Positions 7,988 to 16,610 are shown, numbered from the stretch's first letter. The stretch: 64,000 bases of DNA from CAZDKK01 sp964603725 (GCA_964603725.1 CAZRWW010000018.1:11444-75443), one strand, 5' to 3'. Program-made: numbers and translations. Notes: generated by a model from the letters alone, not told the origin.

Positions 7988-8677
7988 CTAGCCGCCCGCG
8001 ACCACGGCGGCCCGTTCCCAGGAGCGCGCCGCCCGCAGGCGCTCCATCAGCGCGTCCAGATACTCCTGCTCGCCCAGCCAGCGCTGGGCCTGCGCATCCC
8101 AGCCGTCGGGCACCTCCGGCCAGCGGTCCCCGGCGCGGCGCACCGCGTCGTCCCACTGCTGCTCGACGGCCTGCAGGCTCACCCGCGCCCGTTCGACCGC
8201 GCTCTCGGCCTGGACCTGCAGCGAGGCGAGGTGGTCCTGGTGGGACTCCCAGGCCTCCCGGTCGCCCTTCTGCCGGGCGTCCTCCGCCGCGGACAGGATG
8301 CGACTGATGATCTGGGCCGACTCCTGCAGGCCCTCGGGCACGGTGCGCGTCGTCTCCCCCAGGCGGCCGCTGGCCGCCAGGACGTAGCGCAAGCGCTTGG
8401 TGCGGTCCTTGAGCGTGCGATAGGCGTCATTGAGCGTGCGCATGGCCACGCGGGCCGCGTTGATCACCCGCTCATCGCGATGCGCGCGGAACAGGTCGGG
8501 ATGACACTGCAAGGCCAGGCGCTCGTAGGTCCGCTCGAGCTCACCCTCGGCCCACTGCAGCCGGGGAGCGATCCCGAGAGCCTCGAAAGCCCCCAGGATG
8601 TCCACCGGCTGCGGCATCCCGCAGCGCCCGCACAGGAGGGCGTTCTCGAGGACGTTTTCGCAATTCCAGCACTTCAT
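7988..8677 (-). CDS. HscB-like J-domain co-chaperone with N-terminal zinc ribbon
   Basis: This 229-aa protein begins with two CxxC pairs (Cys3, Cys6, Cys16, Cys19), as in eukaryotic and some bacterial HscB proteins. A J-domain with the HPD tripeptide follows (59-61, CHPDLF), then a helical C-terminal region rich in charged residues. J-proteins stimulate ATP hydrolysis by their Hsp70, and HscB also delivers the Fe-S scaffold IscU. No iscU-like gene is nearby. The ATG at 8677 is chosen because GAAGGGG lies upstream; a GTG 21 bases earlier has no ribosome site. It is the first gene of a run J-protein, Hsp70, nrnA, folE. Confidence 0.85.
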   Translation of the reverse strand: MKCWNCENVLENALLCGRCGMPQPVDILGAFEALGIAPRLQWAEGELERTYERLALQCHPDLFRAHRDERVINAARVAMRTLNDAYRTLKDRTKRLRYVLAASGRLGETTRTVPEGLQESAQIISRILSAAEDARQKGDREAWESHQDHLASLQVQAESAVERARVSLQAVEQQWDDAVRRAGDRWPEVPDGWDAQAQRWLGEQEYLDALMERLRAARSWERAAVVAGG

Positions 8678-8757
8678 GGATGGGTCAATCCCCTTCACGG
8701 CCCGGCGCCCGCCGGCGGCGGCGACACCGGACCGCGAGCTTGAGGTCAGAAGGGATC

Positions 8758-8787
8758 ATGCTAGGTGGTGCGGTGCCGGCCTGTCAA
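8758..8787 (-). promoter_or_regulatory. Promoter for the J-protein/Hsp70/nrnA/folE run
   Basis: On the minus strand, TTGACA (8782-8787), an 18-bp spacer and TAGCAT (8758-8763) precede the J-protein ATG by about 80 bp. The -35 is a perfect consensus. Confidence 0.6.
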
Positions 8788-8894
8788 TGGCCGTCGGGCG
8801 GGCGGGCAGGTCCGGGCGGCCGGCTCGTCGGGCTGGCGATGCGCCCCCGCGTGACGATAAAGGAAGGAGGCAGGCTCGGTGGAGACCGATCGGC

Positions 8895-9491
8895 ATGAGC
8901 ATCGGCATCAAAGATGTCCCCAGCGGGGCCATGATCTACCCGCTGCCCCGTCCCGTACCGGACTGGGCGGCCCAGATCCTGGAGTTCACCTATCTGCTGG
9001 GCGCCACGCTGTGGATGGGCGTGCACGCCTCGGCCGCCCTGCTCACGGCGCCGCTGGTCGCGCGCTCGCCCGAGGTCAGCATCGACATGGCGCGCCTGCT
9101 CGTCTGGCTGCTCGAGTCGTTGGGCTATGTGGCGGCCATCGCCGCCGGCGTGCTGTTGCTGACCGTGCTCGGCATGCACCTGTTCGCGCTGCGGCGCCCG
9201 GCCACGATCCTGGTGATGCTCACCCTGGTGCTCATCATGACGGCTCTCGCCGTCGGGCCCCAGCTGTGGCTCATCCCGAAGGTCGCATCCCAGCTCCGCC
9301 TGGCCGCCCTCGCGCCCGACACCTTCAGCGGCCAGACCCACGGGGCGCTGGTGCTGGCGATTCGCGGCATGGGCTTGATGGGCATGCTGCATCTCTTCTT
9401 CGGCGCCATCCTGGTCGCGCTCGGCGCCCGGCGCTGCTACCGGTACCCGCGCGACGAGATGGCGCTTCTCAGCCAACCTGACGCCCGGTGA
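8895..9491 (+). CDS. Four-helix integral membrane protein (DUF4149/TMEM205-like)
   Basis: The 198-aa product has about four hydrophobic segments (roughly 29-53, 66-98, 102-128 and 153-177). Histidines and a WMGVH motif sit near the first helix, and GQTHG (146-150) lies before the last. The layout resembles DUF4149 membrane proteins, whose function is not established; some homologues are annotated as heme- or copper-linked. ATG 8895 is preceded by GGTGGAG. The gene converges on miaB and its 3' end overlaps the miaB stop by 23 bp. The family assignment is tentative. Confidence 0.6.
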   Translation: MSIGIKDVPSGAMIYPLPRPVPDWAAQILEFTYLLGATLWMGVHASAALLTAPLVARSPEVSIDMARLLVWLLESLGYVAAIAAGVLLLTVLGMHLFALRRPATILVMLTLVLIMTALAVGPQLWLIPKVASQLRLAALAPDTFSGQTHGALVLAIRGMGLMGMLHLFFGAILVALGARRCYRYPRDEMALLSQPDAR

Positions 9492-10818
9492 GCGTGTGGG
9501 ATGTCGTGCGGGTGATCTCGACCTCGACGACGTCGCCCGGCGCCGGCTCGGCGCCGCCCGCGGGCTCGATCACCACGGGCTTGAAGTCGAGACCGCGGCC
9601 GAAGCACAAGCGCCCGGAGCCGCGCGCGGGCCCCTCGACCAGAACCCGCCGGCGGGTCCCGACCAGCGCGGTGAAGCGCTCCCACGAGTGCCGCTCCTGG
9701 CGCTCGATGACCTCGGCCAGCCGTTGCTGCTTGACCAGAGCGGGCACATCGTCGGCGAGAAACCGGGCGGCATAGGTGTGGGCGCGGGGCGAATAGGCGA
9801 ACATGAACGCGCTGTCGAAGCGCACCTCGTTCATGAGGTCGAGGGTCTGCCGGTAGTCCTCTTCGGTCTCGCCCGGAAAGCCCACGAGCAGGTCGGTGGT
9901 GATGCTCACGCCGGGGATCAGCCGGCGCGCGGCGCGGATGAGCGCGAGGTAGGCGTCGCGCGTGTGGCCGCGCCGCATCGCGGCCAGGATGCGATCGGAT
10001 CCCGACTGCAGGGGCAGATGCAGGTGGCGCGCCGCGACCGGATGGCGCGCGATCGTCTCGAGCAGGCCCGGGGTCAGGTCGGTCGGGTGCGGCGCCAGGA
10101 AGCGCAGATGCACGAGGCCTGGCACGGGCGCGAGCCGATCGATCAGCCAGGCGAAGTCGCGCCCCTCGGCGCGCCAGGAGGTGACGGCCTGGCCGAGCAG
10201 CGTCACCGCCCGGAACCCCGCCCGGGCCGCCTGCTCGACCTGGGCGAGCACCGCCTCGGCGGGCAGGCTGCGCTCGCGCCCCCGACCGAAGGGCACGGCG
10301 CAGTAGGTGCAGAACCGGTCGCAGCCCCGCATGATGGTCACCCAGGCGTTGACGCCCCGGTGCCGCGCCGGCGCGATGTCGGCGTAGGTCTCCTGCCGGT
10401 CGCGCTCGAGCGCCAGGCGGCCCGGCGGGTCGACAGGCCCGGAGGATGCGCCGGGCGTCGCGGCCGCCTCCGCCTGCCGCAGAAGCTCGGGCAGACGGCG
10501 GTAGGCGTCGGGACCGATGAACAGGTCGACGTCCGGCAGGAGCGCCGCGAAGTCGGTGCCCAGGTGCTGGGGCACGCAGCCGGCCAGGACGAGGCGCAGC
10601 CCGGGGTGGTGGGCTTTCAGGGAAGCCAGGCTCTGCACGCGGCCGGCCACGCGCTCGACCGCTCGCTCACGCACCGAGCACGTGTTCACCACGATCAGGT
10701 CGGCGTCGGCGGGCCCGGCGGCCGCCTCCCAGCCCGCCCGCGTGAGGATGGCGGCCAGCAGCTCCGAGTCGGCCACGTTCATCTGACAGCCGTAGGTCTC
10801 GATGCAGTAGCGGCCCAT
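9469..10818 (-). CDS. miaB: tRNA-2-methylthio-N6-dimethylallyladenosine synthase
   Basis: This 449-aa radical SAM methylthiotransferase adds a 2-methylthio group to i6A37 of tRNAs. The auxiliary 4Fe-4S cluster cysteines are Cys11 (YGCQMN), Cys47 (NTCSVRE) and Cys81 (GCVPQ). The radical SAM cluster is Cys166, Cys170 and Cys173 (GCDRFCTYC). A TRAM RNA-binding domain ends the protein (VLVEGPARG, VEVEITRT). Two start codons in tandem (10821 and 10818) overlap the TGA of the upstream mtaB. AAGGAG is 1 base from the first and 4 from the second, so I take the second. The pair is co-transcribed and probably translationally coupled. Confidence 0.95.
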   Translation of the reverse strand: MGRYCIETYGCQMNVADSELLAAILTRAGWEAAAGPADADLIVVNTCSVRERAVERVAGRVQSLASLKAHHPGLRLVLAGCVPQHLGTDFAALLPDVDLFIGPDAYRRLPELLRQAEAAATPGASSGPVDPPGRLALERDRQETYADIAPARHRGVNAWVTIMRGCDRFCTYCAVPFGRGRERSLPAEAVLAQVEQAARAGFRAVTLLGQAVTSWRAEGRDFAWLIDRLAPVPGLVHLRFLAPHPTDLTPGLLETIARHPVAARHLHLPLQSGSDRILAAMRRGHTRDAYLALIRAARRLIPGVSITTDLLVGFPGETEEDYRQTLDLMNEVRFDSAFMFAYSPRAHTYAARFLADDVPALVKQQRLAEVIERQERHSWERFTALVGTRRRVLVEGPARGSGRLCFGRGLDFKPVVIEPAGGAEPAPGDVVEVEITRTTSHTLTGRQVG

Positions 10819-12344
10819 CATGCTCCTTCCCGCGCTCGCGCGGCCGGCCGCGCCGCGGGCCGTTCGGCCAACCGGCACTCCTGCCGGCCGGGCTCGAGCG
10901 TCTCGCCCGCCACCACCGTCACCCAGTCCCCGGGCGCCAGGCCTCGCGCCTCGCCCGACATGCGCACGTACTCCCCGCTCATGCCCGTGAAGCGATCTCC
11001 CTGGACGCGCTCGACGACCAGCCGGCAGGCGCGCCCCACCAGGCGCCGTTGGAACCGGACCCGCAGCCGGGCGTCGAGTTCCCGCAGGCGCGCGACCCGC
11101 GCTCGGCGCTCGGCCACCGGCACGCGCGGGGTGAGCGTGGCGGCCGGCGTTCCGGGGCGCTCCGAATAGGCAAAGGCATGGAGATAGGTGACCGCAAGCC
11201 GTTCGAGCAGCGCCAGGGTGCGGCCAAAAGCCGCGGGCGACTCGCCGGGAAAGCCGGCCACGATGTCCACGCCCAGGCCGCAGAGCGGCAGGCGCGCCGT
11301 GATGCGCTCGGCGAGCGCCTCCAGCTCGCTGGCCCCGTAGGGACGACCCATCGACCTCAGGACGCCGTCGTCGCCGCTCTGGAAGGGCACGTGCAGGCTG
11401 CGGGCCACCTTCGGCAGCGCGGCGATCCTGTCGAGCAACTCGGTCGTGATCGTCATCGGCTCGAGCGAGCTCAGGCGGATGCGCTCGAGACCGGGCACGC
11501 TTCCCAGATCGGCCAGCAGCCGGCCCAGGGCGCCGGGCTCACCGGCGCGCGCCTCGGCGCCGGGCGCTCCAGTTTCAGCCGGAGCGCCAGCCTCGCCGCC
11601 CTCGGCCGGAGGGCCGGCCTCGCGGCCGTAGAGCCCGAGGTTGATGCCGGCGAGGACGACCTCGCGGGCGCCCACGGCGACCAGTCGCCTGGCCTCCGCC
11701 AGGACGTCGGCCGGATCTCGGCTCACCGGCCGGCCCCGCAGGGCGGCGACAATGCAGTAGGTGCAACGGAAGCTGCAGCCGTCCTGGATCTTGATCGAAG
11801 GGCGCGTGCGCCGTCCCGCGGCCGTCTCGATGCGTCCCGAGAGGCGCGCGAGGGTCGGATCGGCCGTCCAGCAGACCGGCGCGCCGCGCTGCTCCCGTCC
11901 ACCCGCGGCGCCGAGCGGCGCCAGCCCGGCTTCGGCCAGGGCGCGGGCCAGGGCCTCCTCCCGGGCCGGCCCCGGCGGCAGCCGCAGCGCGCCGGCCCGA
12001 GCCAGGCCGTGCAGCACCGCCCGCACGTCGGCCTTGTGGCGATTGCCCACGACCAGGTCGACTCCCGGCAGGTCGGCGAACGCGGCGGGATCGAGTTGCG
12101 CGCCGCAGCCGGTCACCAACAGCAGCCCGGCGGGCGCCGAGCGGCGGGCGCGGCGCACCCCGTTGCGCGACTGGGCCACCGCCGCGGCGGTGACGGCGCA
12201 GGTGTTGAGCACCGTGAGGTCCGGCGACTCCCCGGGCGCGGCTTCGTGTCCCCCGACGGCGAGCAGGGCGCCGCGCAGCGCGTCGGCCTCGACCTCGTTG
12301 GCGCGGCAGCCCAGGAATCCGATGGCAAAGCTGAAGGGCGTCAT
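10818..12344 (-). CDS. mtaB: tRNA t6A37 methylthiotransferase
   Basis: The 508-aa protein has methylthiotransferase cluster cysteines Cys13 (LGCRAN), Cys49 (NTCAVT) and Cys80 (TGCGAQ), plus a radical SAM CxxxCxxC at Cys190, Cys194 and Cys197 (DGCSFRCTYC). The FLGCRAN start and the AALRGRPVSR segment point to the MtaB (YqeV) subgroup, which makes ms2t6A at position 37 of ANN-decoding tRNAs. A Gly/Ala/Glu-rich insertion of about 25 residues (near 240-268) interrupts the radical SAM barrel and is probably a surface loop. Directly upstream of miaB, it forms a tRNA-A37 modification unit. Confidence 0.92.
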   Translation of the reverse strand: MTPFSFAIGFLGCRANEVEADALRGALLAVGGHEAAPGESPDLTVLNTCAVTAAAVAQSRNGVRRARRSAPAGLLLVTGCGAQLDPAAFADLPGVDLVVGNRHKADVRAVLHGLARAGALRLPPGPAREEALARALAEAGLAPLGAAGGREQRGAPVCWTADPTLARLSGRIETAAGRRTRPSIKIQDGCSFRCTYCIVAALRGRPVSRDPADVLAEARRLVAVGAREVVLAGINLGLYGREAGPPAEGGEAGAPAETGAPGAEARAGEPGALGRLLADLGSVPGLERIRLSSLEPMTITTELLDRIAALPKVARSLHVPFQSGDDGVLRSMGRPYGASELEALAERITARLPLCGLGVDIVAGFPGESPAAFGRTLALLERLAVTYLHAFAYSERPGTPAATLTPRVPVAERRARVARLRELDARLRVRFQRRLVGRACRLVVERVQGDRFTGMSGEYVRMSGEARGLAPGDWVTVVAGETLEPGRQECRLAERPAARPAARAREGA

Positions 12345-12381
12345 GATCCTCCCCGCCCGGCGCCGCCGCGCCGGAAGCTCC

Positions 12382-12411
12382 AGCCTAGGGAGGGCATGGC
12401 CCGCATGTCAA
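12382..12411 (-). promoter_or_regulatory. Promoter for mtaB-miaB
   Basis: On the minus strand, TTGACA (12406-12411), an 18-bp spacer and TAGGCT (12382-12387) place a start site about 30 bp before the mtaB ATG. Confidence 0.6.
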
Positions 12412-12573
12412 CGCGCGGGGCCACGTTCGGCGTGGACAGGCGCCGCTAATGCTGATAAGTAGATCGAACCGGTCAGGGACGCGGCCCGCCGCCGCACCCC
12501 AGGGGCCCACCGGGCTCGCGCCCCCGCGCCCGCCGGCATCGAGGCGGGCGCACCCGCCGGGAGGAAGGCAGCG

Positions 12574-13455
12574 ATGCAGCTCGAAACCCTGAAGGTCTTC
12601 TGCGACGTCGTGGAAACCGGGAGCTTCTCGAAGGCCGCCGTTCTCAACTTCATCTCGCAGTCGGCGGTCAGCCAGCAGATGCGCGCCCTGGAGGAAAAGT
12701 ACGACCACAAGCTCATCGAGCGCGGCAAGCGCAACCTCACCCCCACCCTGGCCGGCCAGATCCTCTACGAAGTCGCCAAGGACGTCCTCACGCGCCTGGA
12801 CGGCATGGAGCAGCGGCTGCAGAAGCTCTCGAAGAGCGTGGTCGGCGAGGTGCGCCTCGCGACGATCTACAGCGTGGGCATGCACGAGCTGCACGGGCAC
12901 CTGGCCGAGTTCATGCGCCAGTACCCGGGAGCGCGTGTGCGCATGGAGTACAGCCGGGTCAACCGGATCTACGACGCGGTGCTCGGCAACCAGGCCGACA
13001 TCGGCATCGTCGCCTACCCCGCGCGGCGCTCGGGCATTCAGATCCTGCCCTTCAAGAGCGACGAGCTCGTGCTGGTGTGCCCGCCGGCCCACCCCCTGGC
13101 CCACCTCAAGAAGGTCGAGACCCACCAGCTCGCGGGTCAGGACTTCGTCTGCTTCGAGCGCGACATTCCCACCCGCCGGGCCGTCGACCGGATCCTGCGC
13201 GAGCACGACGTGAAGGTGAACGTGGTGATGGAGCTCGACAACGTCGACACCATCAAGCGGGCGGTCGAGATCGGCAGCGGGATCGCGGTGCTGCCCAAGA
13301 AGAGCGTCGCGCCCGAGGTGGAGCTCAAGACGCTCGCGGCGATCGAGTTCGCCGGTGAGCGCTATCTGCGGCCGCTGGGGATTCTCATCAAGCGCGGACG
13401 CGAGATTCCCACGGCCATGCAGCGCCTCCTCGACGTTTTGACGCGTGAACACTAG
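12574..13455 (+). CDS. LysR-family transcriptional regulator
   Basis: This 293-aa protein has an N-terminal winged helix-turn-helix (about 1-60; GSFSKAA...QSAVSQQMRALEE is the canonical LysR recognition region). A linker helix follows, and then a periplasmic-binding-like effector domain (about 90-290, with IGIVAYP and LVLVCPPAHPLA). GGGAGGAAGG precedes the ATG. The target is unknown: LysR proteins usually control a neighbour, and the candidates are the divergent mtaB-miaB unit or the downstream nrdJ, whose upstream region contains several dyads. The CysB/CysL-like effector fold suggests a small anionic ligand, but this is inference. Confidence 0.9.
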   Translation: MQLETLKVFCDVVETGSFSKAAVLNFISQSAVSQQMRALEEKYDHKLIERGKRNLTPTLAGQILYEVAKDVLTRLDGMEQRLQKLSKSVVGEVRLATIYSVGMHELHGHLAEFMRQYPGARVRMEYSRVNRIYDAVLGNQADIGIVAYPARRSGIQILPFKSDELVLVCPPAHPLAHLKKVETHQLAGQDFVCFERDIPTRRAVDRILREHDVKVNVVMELDNVDTIKRAVEIGSGIAVLPKKSVAPEVELKTLAAIEFAGERYLRPLGILIKRGREIPTAMQRLLDVLTREH

Positions 13456-13471
13456 CAATCCCGCGTGGCAC

Positions 13472-13494
13472 GCCGATGCGCCCGCGCATCTGGC
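13472..13494 (+). terminator. Hairpin after the LysR gene (possible terminator)
   Basis: GATGCG (13475-13480), a 4-nt loop and CGCATC (13485-13490), extended by GCC/GGC with a one-base bulge, sit 17 bp after the stop. No T-run follows. Confidence 0.35.
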
Positions 13495-13530
13495 AATTCC
13501 ACATGATGTTGCGCGGTCGCTCCCGGCCCC

Positions 13531-13637
13531 GTTCCACGGCCCGCTCGGGCGCTCGGATGCGTTCCGCAATTCCAATCCCGTGGAACCTAAGAGGTTAGCG
13601 AGCGGTTACGTTTTTCGGTTTGACGATCCCAACCGCT
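13531..13637. promoter_or_regulatory. Dyad-rich putative operator region upstream of nrdJ
   Basis: Three perfect inverted repeats are stacked here: GTTCCACGG (13531-13539) with CCGTGGAAC (13578-13586), the compact palindrome AACCTAAGAGGTT (13584-13596), and AGCGGTT (13601-13607) with AACCGCT (13631-13637). The last dyad brackets the candidate -35 of the nrdJ promoter, as expected of a repressor or LysR site. No NrdR-box sequence is recognisable. Confidence 0.5.
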
Positions 13638-13648
13638 GGTACTAGCTT
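13620..13648 (+). promoter_or_regulatory. Candidate promoter for nrdJ
   Basis: TTGACG (13620-13625), a 17-bp spacer and TAGCTT (13643-13648) would start RNA near 13655, giving a leader of about 164 nt. The surrounding sequence is noticeably more AT-rich than the rest of the region. Confidence 0.5.
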
Positions 13649-13654
13649 GCGGGT

Positions 13655-13818
13655 CCGACCTCAAGATGTTGGGGTCTTTGATTTCCCGGGTCGTTTGCAT
13701 TGAGCACGCCCCTGGTCGGCAGGGGCTCCGACATCGAGGGCGGCTTTGGCGAGTCGCCCTCAGGGGATGGGTTTCGCCGCACGGCGCGGACGGAATTGAG
13801 TTCCGGCAGGAGGCTCTC
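13655..13818 (+). ncRNA. Structured 5' leader of nrdJ (candidate cis-regulatory RNA)
   Basis: Several hairpins can be read directly: GACCTCA/TGGGGTC (13657-13663/13670-13676, one G-U); GCCCCTG/CAGGGGC (13708-13714/13720-13726, 5-nt loop); GAGGGCG/CGCCCTC (13736-13742/13755-13761); CGCCG/CGGCG (13775-13786); CGGAA/TTCCG (13791-13795/13801-13805). CCCCT at 13709-13713 can instead pair with AGGGG at 13762-13766, which makes a three-way junction incompatible with the second hairpin. The last hairpin abuts the ribosome site AGGAGG (13808-13813). A candidate 'nrdJ' RNA motif is known upstream of class II reductases in other bacteria; I cannot tell whether this is a member. The cobalamin-riboswitch B12 box is not visible. 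Confidence 0.45.
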
Positions 13819-16563
13819 ATGGAGGAGCGCACGCAAAGGTCCACGGGCCAGGGAACTCAATCGCCCGAGGCCGCCAAGGACGGGCAGGCCAAGGACGGGC
13901 TCGGCAAGGAGAAAGCCCGGCACGGACTGAGCATCCCGCGCTACTTCACCACGCCCGGGCGCCACCCCTTCGACGCCGTCGACTGGGAGCGCCGCAGCGT
14001 CAACCTGACCAACGACAAGGGCGAGGTGATCTTCGAGCAGAGCGACATCGAGGTGCCGCGGAGCTGGTCGCAGATGGCTCTGAAGGTGGTGGCCTCGAAG
14101 TACTTCTACGGCGCGCCGGGAACCCCCCAGCGCGAGAGCTCGGTCAAGGCCCTGCTGACGCGGGTCGCCGCGACGCTGGCCCGCTGGGGCAGCGAGCTCG
14201 GCTACTTCGCCGGCCCCGACGACGCGGTCAGCTTCGAGATGGAGCTCTTGCACCTGCTCGTCCACCAGAAGGTCTCCTTCAACAGCCCCGTATGGTTCAA
14301 CATGGGCGTCGAGGAGCACCCGCAGTGCTCGGCCTGCTTCATCAACTCGGTCGAGGACACGATGGACTCGATCCTCGACCTGGCCAAGACCGAGGGCCGG
14401 CTCTTCAAGTACGGCTCGGGCACGGGCACGAACTTCTCGCCGCTGCGATCCTCGCGCGAGAAGCTGTCGACGGGCGGCACCGCGTCCGGTCCCGTCTCGT
14501 TCATGCGCGGCTACGACGCCTTCGCCGGCGTCATCAAGTCGGGCGGCAAGACGCGCCGCGCCGCCAAGATGGTGATCCTCAACATCGACCATCCCGACAT
14601 CCTCGAGTTCATCCGCGTCAAGCCCGAGGAGGAGAAGAAGGCCTGGACGCTGATCGATGCCGGCTACGACGGCAGCATCAACGGCGAAGCCTATTCGTCC
14701 GTCTTCTTCCAGAACTCGAACAACTCGGTGCGCGTCACTGACGAATTCATGAAGGCCGTCGAGAGCGACGGCCTGTGGCAGACGCGGGCGGTCACGACCG
14801 GCGAGCCGATCGACACCTGCCGGGCGCGCGACCTGATGAAGGAGATCAGCGAGGCGGCCTGGCAGTGCGGCGACCCGGGACTGCAGTTCCACACCACGAT
14901 CAACGACTGGCACACCTGCCCCGCGACGGGGCCGATCAACGCCAGCAACCCGTGCAGCGAATTCATGTTCCTGGATGATTCGGCCTGCAACCTCGCCTCG
15001 CTCAATCTGATGAGGTTCCTCGACCTCCAAGCGGAGTTCGACATCGACGCGTTCCGGGCGGCGGTGGCGGTGATGATCCTGGCGCAGGAGATCATCGTCG
15101 ATCAGGCCAGCTACCCTACCGAGAGGATCGCGCGCAGCAGCTACGACTACCGCCCGCTGGGACTGGGCTACGCGAATCTGGGATCGGTGCTGATGAGTCG
15201 GGGGCTGCCCTACGACTCCGACTCGGGGCGGGCGCTGGCCGCCACGATCACCGCCATCATGACCGGCCAGGCCTACGCCACCTCGGCCGACATCTCGCAG
15301 GTGCTGGGGCCCTTCAAGGGCTTCGCCAAGAACCGCGAGCCGGTGGCCCGCGTGATGCGCAAGCACCGCGACGCGCTGAGCACGATCAACCCCGACCTCG
15401 TCCCGCAGCACTTGCTCGAGGGGGCCTGGCGGGTGTGGGACGAGGCGGTCGAGAAGGGAGATCGCTGCGGCTATCGCAATGCCCAGGTCTCCGTGCTCGC
15501 CCCCACTGGCACGATCGCCTTCATGATGGACTGCGACACCACGGGCATCGAGCCCGACCTGGCCCTGGTCAAGCACAAGGTGCTGGTGGGCGGCGGCACG
15601 CTGCAGATCGTCAACCAGACCGTGCCGATGGCCTTGCGCCGGCTGGGCTACAGCGCCGAGCAGGTGGCCGAGATCCTGGACTTCATCGCGGAGCACGAGA
15701 CGATCGAGGGCGCCCCGCACATGCGCGACGAGCACCTGGCGGTCTTCGACTGCGCCCTGCGCCCGGTCAACGGCCGGCGCTTCATCCACCACATGGGCCA
15801 CGTGCGCATGATGGGCGCGGTCCAGCCGTTCATCTCCGGCGCGATCTCCAAGACCGTCAATGTGCCCAACGACACCCGACCCGAGGACATCGCCGAGATC
15901 TACATCGAGGCCTGGCGTCACGGCTTGAAGTCGATCGCGATCTACCGCGACGGCTCCAAGCGCGTCCAGCCGCTCTCCTCCGGACGGTCGAAGAAGAAGG
16001 CCAAGAAGGAGGAACAGATCCGTCCCGTGCGGCGGCGCCTGCCGGAGGAGCGCCAGTCGATCACCCACAAGTTCGTGATCGGCGACCACGAGGGCTACGT
16101 CACCGTCGGGCTCTATCCGGACGGCAAGCCGGGCGAGATCTTCATCGTCATGGCCAAGGAAGGCACGGTCGTCTCGGGGCTGTGCGACTGCTTCGCGACG
16201 GCGATCTCGATGGCGCTCCAGTACGGCGTGCCGCTGAAAGTGCTCGTCAACAAGTTCGTCCACACGCGCTTCGAGCCGTCGGGCTTCACCCACCATCCCG
16301 AGATCCACTACGCCAAGAGCATCGCCGACTACATCTTCCGCTGGCTGGATCTGAAGTTTGGGACGCACGCGGAGGAGAACGGCGACGAGAACGGCCAGCC
16401 GGTCGAGGCCCAGGCGCCGCGCTCTTCGGCGGGCGGCACCACGCAGCTCTCGTTCCTGAACGACGTGGATGCGCCGACCTGCTCGGAGTGCGGATCGTTC
16501 ATGACGCGCAACGGCAGCTGTTATCGTTGCCAGAACTGCGGCGCGACGAGCGGCTGCTCCTAG
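13819..16563 (+). CDS. nrdJ: Adenosylcobalamin-dependent (class II) ribonucleoside-diphosphate reductase
   Basis: This 914-aa enzyme reduces ribonucleotides to deoxyribonucleotides using a radical generated from coenzyme B12. Visible elements include FNSPVWFN (154-161), PQCSACF (Cys170/Cys173), NPCSEF with Cys379 on the finger loop, and LAPTGTIAFMMDCDTTGIEPD, split over the long-form class II signature. The C-terminal region has redox and zinc cysteines arranged as CSECG and CYRCQNCG (about 892-908). Length and order match the long 'vitamin B12-dependent' NrdJ type. ATG 13819 has AGGAGG 5 bases upstream; an earlier ATG at 13666 would place the hairpin-rich leader in frame and is rejected. No nrdB or nrdD gene is present in the window. 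The gene is monocistronic and convergent with the OmpP1-like gene. Confidence 0.95.
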   Translation: MEERTQRSTGQGTQSPEAAKDGQAKDGLGKEKARHGLSIPRYFTTPGRHPFDAVDWERRSVNLTNDKGEVIFEQSDIEVPRSWSQMALKVVASKYFYGAPGTPQRESSVKALLTRVAATLARWGSELGYFAGPDDAVSFEMELLHLLVHQKVSFNSPVWFNMGVEEHPQCSACFINSVEDTMDSILDLAKTEGRLFKYGSGTGTNFSPLRSSREKLSTGGTASGPVSFMRGYDAFAGVIKSGGKTRRAAKMVILNIDHPDILEFIRVKPEEEKKAWTLIDAGYDGSINGEAYSSVFFQNSNNSVRVTDEFMKAVESDGLWQTRAVTTGEPIDTCRARDLMKEISEAAWQCGDPGLQFHTTINDWHTCPATGPINASNPCSEFMFLDDSACNLASLNLMRFLDLQAEFDIDAFRAAVAVMILAQEIIVDQASYPTERIARSSYDYRPLGLGYANLGSVLMSRGLPYDSDSGRALAATITAIMTGQAYATSADISQVLGPFKGFAKNREPVARVMRKHRDALSTINPDLVPQHLLEGAWRVWDEAVEKGDRCGYRNAQVSVLAPTGTIAFMMDCDTTGIEPDLALVKHKVLVGGGTLQIVNQTVPMALRRLGYSAEQVAEILDFIAEHETIEGAPHMRDEHLAVFDCALRPVNGRRFIHHMGHVRMMGAVQPFISGAISKTVNVPNDTRPEDIAEIYIEAWRHGLKSIAIYRDGSKRVQPLSSGRSKKKAKKEEQIRPVRRRLPEERQSITHKFVIGDHEGYVTVGLYPDGKPGEIFIVMAKEGTVVSGLCDCFATAISMALQYGVPLKVLVNKFVHTRFEPSGFTHHPEIHYAKSIADYIFRWLDLKFGTHAEENGDENGQPVEAQAPRSSAGGTTQLSFLNDVDAPTCSECGSFMTRNGSCYRCQNCGATSGCS

Positions 16564-16610
16564 GAGCCCCGGGAGCCCGCTCGCCGGCGGGTGCGCGGGC
16601 CGGGGTGCCG

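Noticed and set aside
13456..13818. Cobalamin riboswitch upstream of nrdJ
   Set aside because: No B12 box or other AdoCbl-aptamer landmarks are visible, so I do not name the leader as such.
13642..16368. A 908-codon frame on the minus strand opposite nrdJ
   Set aside because: It is the antisense shadow of nrdJ in GC-rich DNA; it has no family motifs, whereas the plus frame has intact class II reductase signatures.
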